Part shown: positions 1 through 6,442 of the stretch, piece by piece
Layout: every line of letters starts with the position of its first letter
Numbering within the stretch: position 1 is the first letter of the stretch
From: Actinomycetota bacterium
GTDB lineage: Bacteria > Actinomycetota > Acidimicrobiia > Acidimicrobiales > BP-101
Reading direction: 5' to 3'
NCBI GenBank assembly: GCA_030838265.1
Contig: JAUTXA010000260.1
Span: 1 to 6,442 of the forward strand
DNA length: 6,442 bases
Notes under the pieces: generated by a model
The model's input: the letters and a program-made list of their open reading frames with translations, nothing else
Told to the model about the DNA's origin: nothing
Database searches by the model: none
Program-made: the position numbers and the translations under genes

Positions 1-2
1 TG

Positions 3-701
3 CTCGGTGCCGGCGACATGGGTGAGGGCATGGCAGTGGCCCTGGCCCGCTCGACGGCCGGCGAGGTCCTCGTTGCCAACCGCACCCGCTCGCGGGCCCG
101 CGCTCTGGCGGCGCGGGTGGGTGGGCGGGCGGTCGAGCTTGGCGCCCTCGGGCCCGCCCTTGAGGAAGTCGACGTGCTGCTCACCTCGACCGGGTCGACC
201 GAAGTGTTGGTCGAAGCCGACGACCTGGCCGCGGTCATGTCGGCTCGTCGGGGTCGGCCGCTGCTCGTGGTCGACGTAGCCGTGCCCCGCGACGTCGACC
301 CTGGTGCCGGCGAGATCGAGGGCGTGACCCTGCTCGACATGGATGACCTTCGGGCTTTCGCCGAGGCCGGGCTGGCCGCCCGCCACGCCGAGGTCGCCGG
401 GGTCGAGGCCATCATCGGCGACGAGGTCGAGCGCCACGCCGCTCTGACCAGCGCTCGCCAGGTCGCCCCACTCGTCGTCGCCCTCCGTCAACACGCCGAA
501 TCCGTCCGGGTGGCCGAGCTCGAACGCCATGCCGCCAAGCTGGCCGAGCTCGACCCCTCGCAGCGCGACGCGGTCGACTCCCTCACGCGCGGCCTGCTGG
601 CCAAGCTGCTGCACCAGCCGACCGCCGCGCTGAAGGACACCGCCGGCTCGGCTCGAGGCGAGCGGCTGGCCGAAGCCCTCCGCGCTCTCTTCGACCTCTA
701 G
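3..701 (+). CDS. hemA: Glutamyl-tRNA reductase, C-terminal part (5' end outside window)
   Basis: This enzyme uses NADPH to reduce glutamyl-tRNA(Glu) to glutamate-1-semialdehyde, the first committed step of the C5 pathway to 5-aminolevulinate, in the cytoplasm. The frame is open from the left edge and ends at TAG 699-701, giving 232 visible residues of a family usually about 420-450 long. The N-terminal catalytic domain with its active-site cysteine is therefore outside the window. The visible part starts in the Rossmann nucleotide-binding motif (LGAGDMGEGMA, residues 1-11), followed by VANRTRSRARALA, the TSTGS strand and the family signature VVDVAVPRDVDP around residue 91. After that come LLDMDDLRAFAE and the long helical dimerisation domain (APLVVALRQHAESVR ... 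LTRGLLAKLLHQPTAALKD). The ATG at 18 lies inside the NADPH motif and is not the start. hemC follows after 6 nt. The family assignment is very secure. Confidence 0.96.
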   Translation, partial: LGAGDMGEGMAVALARSTAGEVLVANRTRSRARALAARVGGRAVELGALGPALEEVDVLLTSTGSTEVLVEADDLAAVMSARRGRPLLVVDVAVPRDVDPGAGEIEGVTLLDMDDLRAFAEAGLAARHAEVAGVEAIIGDEVERHAALTSARQVAPLVVALRQHAESVRVAELERHAAKLAELDPSQRDAVDSLTRGLLAKLLHQPTAALKDTAGSARGERLAEALRALFDL

Positions 702-702
702 G
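699..702 (+). promoter_or_regulatory. Putative hemC ribosome binding site (TAGG)
   Basis: The only purine-rich Shine-Dalgarno-like stretch before the hemC GTG is TAGG, which contains the hemA stop codon itself and leaves a 5-nt spacer. It supports the GTG at 708 as the start and suggests that ribosomes finishing hemA re-initiate on hemC. The match is short, so the call is tentative. Confidence 0.4.
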
Positions 703-707
703 CCGAG

Positions 708-1604
708 GTGGCCGCGCCCCTGCGTTTGGCTACGCGGGGAAGCCCGCTTGCCCGGTGGCAGGCCGAGCATGTGGCGTCGCTCCTGGGCGGCGACGTCGAG
801 CTCGTCTTGGTCTCCACGACTGGCGACCGGCGCACCGACGTCCCCATCGCGTCCCTCGGCGGGCAGGGCGTCTTTGTCAAGGAGGTGCAAGCGGCCGTGC
901 TCGACGGACGGGCCGACCTCGCTGTGCACTCGGCCAAGGATCTCCCTTCTGGGCCGCAATCCGGTCTGGTGATCGGCGCCGTCCCCGAGCGGGGCGAGCC
1001 GCGCGACGCCTTGGTGGGCAGCACCCTGGCCGACCTGGCTGCCGGGGCGGTCGTGGCTACCGGGTCGGTGCGGCGGCGGGCTCAGCTGGCGGCCGCCCGT
1101 CCCGACCTCGGGTTCGCCGACCTGCGGGGCAACATAGGTACCCGCCTCGACAAGGCGGCCGGGTTCGGTGCCATCGTCATGGCTGCGGCCGCATTGCAGC
1201 GGTTGGGTCTCGACGACCGCATCACCGAGATGCTGTCGGTCGAGGTGCTGCTCCCTCAGGTCGCCCAAGGTGCGCTCGCCGTCGAATGCCGGGCTGACGA
1301 CGACGAGGTGCAGGGCCGGCTCCGGACGATCGAGCACTCGCCGTCGCGGCGGGCCGTCGACGCCGAGCGGGCCTTCCTCGCCGAGCTCGGCGGCGGCTGC
1401 GACCGTCCCGTGGGGGCCCACGCCGTCATCAACGGGGCGACGATCGAGCTCGAGGGCTTGCTGTGCAGCCTCGACGGGCGGGTCGTGCTCCGTCACGCCG
1501 CCTCGGGGGACGAGCCGGCCGCTCTTGGCCGCGCCGTGGCCCGCCATCTGTTGGACAACGCTGGCGGTCAGTCGTTGCTCGACCAGCTGCAGGGTCGGGC
1601 GTGA
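708..1604 (+). CDS. hemC: Hydroxymethylbilane synthase (porphobilinogen deaminase)
   Basis: HemC joins four porphobilinogen molecules into linear hydroxymethylbilane, using a covalently bound dipyrromethane cofactor. The 298-residue product is close to the usual 300-315. Domain 1 opens with LRLATRGSPLARWQAEH and continues through TTGDRRTD, GGQGVFVKEV and VHSAKDLP, where Asp78 corresponds to the catalytic Asp84 of the E. coli enzyme. Domain 2 contains the arginine-rich TGSVRRRAQL, LRGNIGTRLDK and LLPQVAQGALAVECRADD. The cofactor-attachment cysteine is Cys231 in AELGGGCDRPVGAHA. The loop after LRGNIGTRLDK looks a few residues shorter than in many homologues, which should not affect function. 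The GTG start places the first conserved strand at residue 5, as expected for the family. The gene starts 6 nt after hemA, and its last bases GTGA are shared with the start of the next gene. All catalytic residues I can check are present, so it should be active. Confidence 0.97.
   Translation: MAAPLRLATRGSPLARWQAEHVASLLGGDVELVLVSTTGDRRTDVPIASLGGQGVFVKEVQAAVLDGRADLAVHSAKDLPSGPQSGLVIGAVPERGEPRDALVGSTLADLAAGAVVATGSVRRRAQLAAARPDLGFADLRGNIGTRLDKAAGFGAIVMAAAALQRLGLDDRITEMLSVEVLLPQVAQGALAVECRADDDEVQGRLRTIEHSPSRRAVDAERAFLAELGGGCDRPVGAHAVINGATIELEGLLCSLDGRVVLRHAASGDEPAALGRAVARHLLDNAGGQSLLDQLQGRA
1591..1594 (+). promoter_or_regulatory. Ribosome binding site for the cobA-hemD fusion (AGGG)
   Basis: AGGG lies inside the last codons of hemC, six bases before the GTG at 1601. 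This spacing is near ideal and decides the start of the fusion gene in favour of 1601 over the upstream ATG at 1463, which would bury 138 nt in hemC. Its position inside hemC fits translational coupling. Confidence 0.6.
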
Positions 1605-3076
1605 CCGTCTATCTGGTGGGTGCCGGGCCTGGTGACCCGGGGTTGCTGACCGTGCGCGGTGCCGAAGTTCTGGCGAGGGCCGACGTCGTGATCTACGACC
1701 GCCTGTCGGTCGCGTCCCTCCTTGAGCTGGCCCCACCGGATGCGGAGCGCATCAGCGTTGGCAAGGCCCCGGGGGGTGAGGGCGTCTCGCAGGACGACAT
1801 CAACGCCCTGCTGATCGAGCGCGGGCGCGCCGGCGGGACGGTCGTGCGCTTGAAGGGTGGCGACCCCTTCGTCTTCGCCCGCGGTGGCGAAGAGGCCGCC
1901 GCCCTGTTGGGCGCGGGTGTGCCCTTCGAGGTCGTTCCCGGTGTGACGTCAGCCGTGGCCGTCCCTGCCTACGCCGGCGTGCCGCTCACCCAACGAGGCC
2001 TGGCCACGTCGTTCACGGTCGTGACGGGACACGAGGATCCGTGGGCCGCGACCGAGACCGACTGGGACGCGGTCGCGCGTGTCGGCGGCACCATCGTCAT
2101 CCTCATGGGGGTGGCGACCCGGGCCGAGATCGCCCGTCGCCTCGTGGCCGCCGGCCTCGACGGGGCCACGCCAGCGGTCGCCGTGCAGTGGGGGACCCGG
2201 CCCGAGCAGATCACGGTGCGGACGACGCTCGCCGGCCTGGGTGACGCCGCCGTCGCCGCGCCGGCCACGATTGTCATCGGCGCCGTCGCCGGCCTCGACC
2301 TCGCCTGGTTCGAGCATCGCCCGCTCTTCGGCCGCCGCGTTGTCGTGACTCGCCCCGCCGGGCAGGCCAGCGGCCTGAGTCGGCGGCTTCGCTCGGTCGG
2401 GGCTGAGGTGCTCGAGGTGCCGTCGATTGAGATCACCGAGGCGGCCGACGGCGGCGCCGCCATGCTGGCCGCGTCGGCCAGCGCGGCTCGGTACGACTGG
2501 GTCGTCTTCACTTCGGCCAACGCCGTGGGCCGCTTCCTCTCCCTGCTGCCCGACGCCCGAGACCTCGGCCCCGCCAAGGTGGCGGCCGTGGGCTCGGCCA
2601 CGGCCGAAGAGCTGGCGAATTGGCGGGTGGTCGCTGACCTGGTGCCGCAGGAGTTCGTGGCGGAAGCGCTGCTAGCCGCCTTCCCCGACGGTCCCGGTCG
2701 CATCCTGTTGCCTCAGGCCGCGGGCGCCCGTGACGTGTTGTCCTCGGGGCTTCGAGACAAGGGCTGGGACGTCGACGTCGTGGAGGCGTATCGAACCGAG
2801 CCCGTCCCGATTCCGCCGAGCCTCGCCGAAGCCGCTCGCCAGGCCGACGCCATCGCCTTCACGTCGTCCTCGGCGGTGACGTCGTACCTCGAGGCCGCCG
2901 GTCGCGACGCCATCCCTCCGGTCGTCGCTTGCATCGGCCCCGTCACCGCGGCCACCGCCCGACGCTTGGGGCTCGACGTGACGGCGGAGGCCGTGACCCA
3001 CGACCTCGACGGCCTCGTCGCCGCCCTGATCCGAGCCCTCGCCCCCTCGGCTGAGCGGGGCGATCCCGGGAAGTGA
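1601..3076 (+). CDS. cobA-hemD: Fused uroporphyrinogen-III C-methyltransferase / uroporphyrinogen-III synthase
   Basis: This 491-residue protein carries two enzymes. Residues 1 to about 240 form an S-adenosylmethionine-dependent uroporphyrinogen-III C-methyltransferase (SUMT), which makes precorrin-2 for siroheme and cobalamin. Its marks are YLVGAGPGDPGLLTVRGAE at the N-terminus, VRLKGGDPFVFARGGEE (from about 82), VPGVTSAVAVPAYAGVPLTQ and VTGHEDPW. From about residue 242 (LFGRRVVVTRPAGQASGL) to the C-terminus lies uroporphyrinogen-III synthase (HemD), which cyclises hydroxymethylbilane with inversion of ring D. It shows VVFTSANAV, VAAVGSATAEEL, ILLPQAAGARDVL, VVEAYRTEP, AIAFTSSSAVTSYLEAAG and VVACIGPVTAATARRLGLDV. 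The chosen GTG shares GTGA with the hemC stop and leaves the glycine-rich SAM loop at residue 7, as in single-domain SUMTs. Such fusions are known in actinobacteria and Firmicutes, where they are often labelled hemD or cysG. No siroheme dehydrogenase/chelatase domain is present, so this is not a full CysG. Confidence 0.95.
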   Translation: MTVYLVGAGPGDPGLLTVRGAEVLARADVVIYDRLSVASLLELAPPDAERISVGKAPGGEGVSQDDINALLIERGRAGGTVVRLKGGDPFVFARGGEEAAALLGAGVPFEVVPGVTSAVAVPAYAGVPLTQRGLATSFTVVTGHEDPWAATETDWDAVARVGGTIVILMGVATRAEIARRLVAAGLDGATPAVAVQWGTRPEQITVRTTLAGLGDAAVAAPATIVIGAVAGLDLAWFEHRPLFGRRVVVTRPAGQASGLSRRLRSVGAEVLEVPSIEITEAADGGAAMLAASASAARYDWVVFTSANAVGRFLSLLPDARDLGPAKVAAVGSATAEELANWRVVADLVPQEFVAEALLAAFPDGPGRILLPQAAGARDVLSSGLRDKGWDVDVVEAYRTEPVPIPPSLAEAARQADAIAFTSSSAVTSYLEAAGRDAIPPVVACIGPVTAATARRLGLDVTAEAVTHDLDGLVAALIRALAPSAERGDPGK

Positions 3077-3080
3077 CCGT

Positions 3081-3083
3081 AGG
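3081..3083 (+). promoter_or_regulatory. Putative hemB ribosome binding site (AGG)
   Basis: Within the 15-nt gap between the fusion gene and hemB, AGG lies eight bases before the GTG at 3092. A second purine run (GGTGAG, 3086-3091) directly abuts the start codon and is too close to act as a normal site. The gap is too short for a separate promoter plus leader, so hemB is probably expressed from the operon transcript. Confidence 0.4.
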
Positions 3084-3091
3084 CTGGTGAG

Positions 3092-4067
<976 letters not shown>

Positions 4068-4075
<8 letters not shown>

Positions 4076-5342
4076 CGGCAACGCCGAGCTCTTCGAGCGG
4101 GCCAATCGCGTCATCCCGGGTGGCGTCGACTCCCCGGTGCGGGCCTTCGGGTCGGTGGGCGGGACGCCCTACTTCGTCGCCCGCGCTGGGGGTCCGTTCG
4201 TGTGGGACGTCGACGGTCGTCGCTACATCGACTACGTCCAGTCCTACGGAGCGTCGATCTTGGGCCATGCCCACGCCGACGTGGTGGCCGCCGTGCAGCA
4301 GGCCGCCGTCGACGGCTCGACCTACGGCGCGCCGACCGAGCGCGAGGTCTTGCTGGCCGAGGCGATCTGCGAGCGCGTCGGCTCGGGTTGTGACTTGGTC
4401 CGTCTCGTGTCGAGCGGCACCGAGGCGACCATGTCGGCGGTGCGAGTGGCGAGGGGCTTCACAGCCCGGGACCGGGTGGTGATGTTCGAGGGTTGCTACC
4501 ACGGCCACAGCGACGGCCTCCTCGCCGCGGGTGGCAGTGGCATGGCGACCCTCGGGCTGCCGGCCTCGGCCGGCGTCCCCCGGGGCGCGGTGGCCGACAC
4601 CGTCGTCGTCCCCTACAACGACGTTCCCGAGCTCGATGACGACGTGGCCTGCGTCATCGTCGAGCCCGTGGCCGCCAACATGGGGTTGGTCTGCGCTCAG
4701 ACCGGCTTCCTCGAAGGGCTGCGGGCCGCGTGTGACGCCGCCGGGGCCCTCCTCATCTTCGACGAGGTCATCACCGGCTTCCGGCTGGCGCGCGGCGGCG
4801 CCACCTCGTGGACGGGCGTCCGCCCCGACCTGTGGACGTTCGGCAAGGTGATCGGCGGCGGCCTGCCCCTGGCCGCCTTTGCCGGCCGGCGCGACGTCAT
4901 GTCGGTGCTCGCCCCCCTCGGCCCCGTGTACCAAGCCGGCACTCTCTCGGGGAACCCGCTGGCGACGGCGGCCGGGCTCACCGTCCTCGACCACCTCGAC
5001 GCCGGCGCCTACACCAAGCTCACCGAGACGGCGTCCACCCTGGCTGCGGGCTTGACCGAGGCCATGGCGGCGGCGGGTGTCGAAGCCCAGGTGCCGGTCG
5101 TCGGGCCCCTCGTCGGCCTCTTCTTCGGGAGCGAGCCGGTCACCGACTACGACGGAGCGAAGCGGTCGGCTGACACCGGCGAGTACGCCCGCTTCTTTCA
5201 CGGGATGCTCGATCGCGGCGTGGCCTTCGCCCCCGGTCCCTACGAGATCTTCTTCCCCAGCCTGGCCCACGGGACGGCCGAGATCGACGCCACCATCGAA
5301 GCGGCTGTCGCCGTGGCCGCCACCCTCGCCCCCGCCGGTTAG
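4068..5342 (+). CDS. hemL: Glutamate-1-semialdehyde 2,1-aminomutase
   Basis: HemL is a PLP-dependent class-III aminotransferase-fold enzyme that converts glutamate-1-semialdehyde into 5-aminolevulinate, the step directly after HemA. The product is 424 residues, normal for the family. It begins LFERANRVIPGGVDSPVRAF, the typical HemL N-terminus, followed by VWDVDGRRYIDYVQSYGA. The phosphate-binding loop SSGTEATMSA starts at residue 115, and GCYHGHSD follows. The gating-loop segment GGSGMATLGLPASAGVP is specific to aminomutases. DEVITGFR has its Asp at 232, and the PLP lysine is Lys260 in TFGKVIGGGLPL. QAGTLSGNPLATAAG follows. The ATG at 4068 lies inside the hemB coding end (ATGGCTGA) and gives the expected N-terminus. 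A weak purine run, GAGAG (4058-4062), precedes it by 5 nt, so coupling to hemB is likely. The longer frame from 3981 would run deep into hemB and is rejected. Its TAG stop overlaps the stop of the opposing regulator gene. Confidence 0.97.
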
Positions 5343-5959
5343 CCCGCTGATCGCAAGCCGCGGAGCTGCACGTCGAGCAGGTGCTCGACCAGCGTCTCCA
5401 GTCCGACGACAGGGAATCCCGGGACGGCGATCGTCAGTGACGTGATGCCGTGCACCACGGCCCACAGCCCCGACGACATCACCAGCGGGTCGCCAGGGGC
5501 CAGGCCGCCGCTGGCGATGGCCTCTTCCACATTGGCCACCAGGTGGCCGAAGCCCGTCGCCGCGTCCATGGCCGGCATCGGCAGCGGCATGGTCCGATCC
5601 ATGAAGAGAATGCGGTACTGCTCGGGGTGCTCGATCCCGAAGCGGACGTAGGCCCGACCCCGCTCCCGCAGACGCTCGACCGGGTCCTCGATGCTGGCGA
5701 TGGCCGCCTCCACGAAGCGATCGAAGGCCCCGAACTCGCGCTGGCAGACGGCCACCATCAACTCGGCCTTGTCGGCGAAGTGGAGGTAGATGGCAGGAGG
5801 AGTCACCCCGGCGGCGGCCGCCACCTCGCGCATCGACACACGCGACTCGTCGCCGGTCTTGGCCAGCAACCGGGACGCCACCTCGACGATCTCGTCGCGC
5901 AGCCGGTCGCCCTCGCCCCGAGCCGAACGCGGTCGGGGACGGGGACGGGTCGCGGCTAT
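5339..5959 (-). CDS. TetR-family transcriptional regulator (probable ATA start)
   Basis: This is a DNA-binding repressor-type protein whose ligand is unknown. Counted from the ATA at 5959-5957 it has 206 residues, a normal TetR length. A basic N-terminal arm (TRPRPRPRSARGEGDRL) is followed by helix 1 (RDEIVEVASRLLAKTG, about 21-36). The helix-turn-helix is SMREVAAAAGVTPPAIYLHF (about 42-61), then ADKAELM. The ligand-binding half contains YVRFGIEHPEQYRILFM and GLWAVVHGITSL (Trp166, His170, Gly171), the tryptophan-x-x-x-histidine-glycine pattern of the TetR_C_33 (WHG) C-terminal domain. No ATG, GTG or TTG gives a good start: the nearest upstream is GTG 6064-6062, 106 nt inside the transporter gene and without a Shine-Dalgarno, and the nearest downstream is GTG 5881-5879, which cuts into helix 1. 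The ATA has GGAG at 7 nt spacing and overlaps the upstream TAG. It lies directly downstream of the MMPL gene and is probably co-transcribed, so that transporter is its most likely target. Family certain; start uncertain. Confidence 0.85.
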   Translation of the reverse strand: MAATRPRPRPRSARGEGDRLRDEIVEVASRLLAKTGDESRVSMREVAAAAGVTPPAIYLHFADKAELMVAVCQREFGAFDRFVEAAIASIEDPVERLRERGRAYVRFGIEHPEQYRILFMDRTMPLPMPAMDAATGFGHLVANVEEAIASGGLAPGDPLVMSSGLWAVVHGITSLTIAVPGFPVVGLETLVEHLLDVQLRGLRSAG

Positions 5960-6441
5960 GCCGGTGCTCCGGTCAGCTCGGGCTCGACCGTGTCGGGCGG
6001 CCGGTGCTCGCCCTCGCTGATGCCGAAGCGGTCGTGGATCCGACGCATCCAGGCCGGTGCCCACCAGTTGGCGTCGCCGGCCAGACGCATGAAGGCCGGC
6101 ACGAGGCACGCCCGGATCAAGGTCGCGTCCATGAGGACGGCCATCGTCAGCCCGACGCCGAACAGCTTGATGAAGGTGATCTGTGACGTGGCGAAGGCAG
6201 TGAAGACCACGGCCAGCAGAGCTGCCGCGGCGGTGACGATCCGCCCTGTGTGCTCGAGGCCGATCGCCACCGAGCTGATGTTGTCGCCCGTGCGGTCGTG
6301 CTCCTCCTTGATGCGCGACAGCAGGAAGACCTCGTAGTCCATCGACAAACCGAACGCGATGCAGAACATGAGGATCGGTGTGGTCGCCACGAGCGAACCC
6401 GTCGGCGTGAAGTTGAAGAAGCCCTTCCAGTGACCTTCCTG
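5956..6441 (-). CDS. MMPL/RND-family membrane transporter, C-terminal part (5' end outside window)
   Basis: The minus-strand frame is open from the right edge and ends at TAG 5958-5956, giving 161 visible residues. MMPL proteins are proton-driven inner-membrane exporters, mostly of lipids or hydrophobic compounds, with 12 membrane segments and usually 700-1000 residues. The fragment matches the second transmembrane bundle. It starts near FTPTGSLVATTP and contains the family hallmark FGLSMDYEVFLLSRIKEEHD. The Asp-Tyr pair there (codons 6339-6334) corresponds to the TM10 proton-relay pair known from MmpL3. Further membrane segments are GRIVTAAAALLAVVFTAFAT and IKLFGVGLTMAVLMDATLIR, ending with the conserved LVPAFMRLAGDANWWAPAWM and a short acidic, proline-containing cytoplasmic tail. 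The GTG at 6390 lies inside the conserved segment and is not the start. Substrate cannot be inferred. The TetR gene follows with overlapping codons, which suggests one transcript. Confidence 0.93.
   Translation of the reverse strand, partial: QEGHWKGFFNFTPTGSLVATTPILMFCIAFGLSMDYEVFLLSRIKEEHDRTGDNISSVAIGLEHTGRIVTAAAALLAVVFTAFATSQITFIKLFGVGLTMAVLMDATLIRACLVPAFMRLAGDANWWAPAWMRRIHDRFGISEGEHRPPDTVEPELTGAPA
5967..5970 (-). promoter_or_regulatory. Ribosome binding site for the TetR gene (GGAG)
   Basis: On the minus strand GGAG at 5970-5967 lies within the last codons of the MMPL gene, seven bases before the ATA at 5959-5957. It is the best Shine-Dalgarno match near the regulator's N-terminus and is the main sequence reason for placing the start at this unusual codon. 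The GTG at 6064-6062 has no such site before it. Confidence 0.5.
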
Positions 6442-6442
6442 G

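Noticed and set aside
1463..1600. N-terminal extension of the cobA-hemD frame from ATG 1463
   Set aside because: It would overlap hemC by 142 nt, and its residues are Arg/Gly/Ala-rich with no SUMT similarity. GTG 1601 has a good AGGG site and gives the canonical N-terminus.
5343..5405. Possible bidirectional terminator after hemL
   Set aside because: Only a 4-bp stem (CTGC/GCAG near 5366-5380) was found, with no T-run, inside the regulator coding region.
5960..6109. Longer TetR start at ATG 6109 or GTG 6064
   Set aside because: Both lie deep in the MMPL coding region, lack a ribosome site, and add an Arg/Gly/Pro-rich stretch that looks like a shadow translation. They are not excluded completely because they are the only standard start codons that leave the HTH intact.
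5450..6337. 295-codon plus-strand frame opposite the TetR and MMPL genes
   Set aside because: Composition is unlike a folded protein, and it spans two genes with clear family motifs on the other strand.

Overview
This is a very GC-rich bacterial window made almost entirely of tightly packed protein genes. It suggests a high-GC actinobacterium. The gene order hemA-hemC-(cobA/hemD fusion)-hemB matches the order known from Mycobacterium and Streptomyces-type genomes, the HemB metal motif is the Cys/Asp/Cys form common in that phylum, and an MmpL-type transporter lies next door. The very compact order with hemL directly after hemB, and the sequence style, fit a deep actinobacterial lineage such as Acidimicrobiia. 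That finer placement is only a guess.

Positions 1-5342, plus strand, hold a tetrapyrrole (heme/siroheme/cobalamin precursor) operon. It runs: the C-terminal half of hemA (glutamyl-tRNA reductase, cut by the window edge); hemC (hydroxymethylbilane synthase); a fused uroporphyrinogen-III C-methyltransferase / uroporphyrinogen-III synthase (cobA-hemD); hemB (5-aminolevulinate dehydratase); and hemL (glutamate-1-semialdehyde aminomutase). Gaps are 6 nt, a 4-nt overlap, 15 nt and an 8-nt overlap, so one co-transcribed and translationally coupled unit is likely. Together the enzymes take glutamyl-tRNA to glutamate semialdehyde (HemA), 5-aminolevulinate (HemL), porphobilinogen (HemB), hydroxymethylbilane (HemC) and uroporphyrinogen III (HemD half). 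The CobA half starts the branch to precorrin-2, siroheme and cobalamin. Three genes in a row start with GTG.

Positions 5339-6442, minus strand, hold the end of an MMPL/RND-family membrane transporter gene (cut by the right edge), followed downstream by a TetR-family regulator gene. The regulator converges on hemL so closely that the two stop codons overlap. Its best start, judged by Shine-Dalgarno position, family length and N-terminal sequence, is an ATA codon overlapping the transporter's TAG stop; no ATG, GTG or TTG suits it well.

There is no gene-free stretch above 300 bases. I saw no RNA gene, mobile element, CRISPR array or convincing terminator. I found no undescribed system here; this is a conventional biosynthetic operon beside a transporter/regulator pair, with a few details worth checking.
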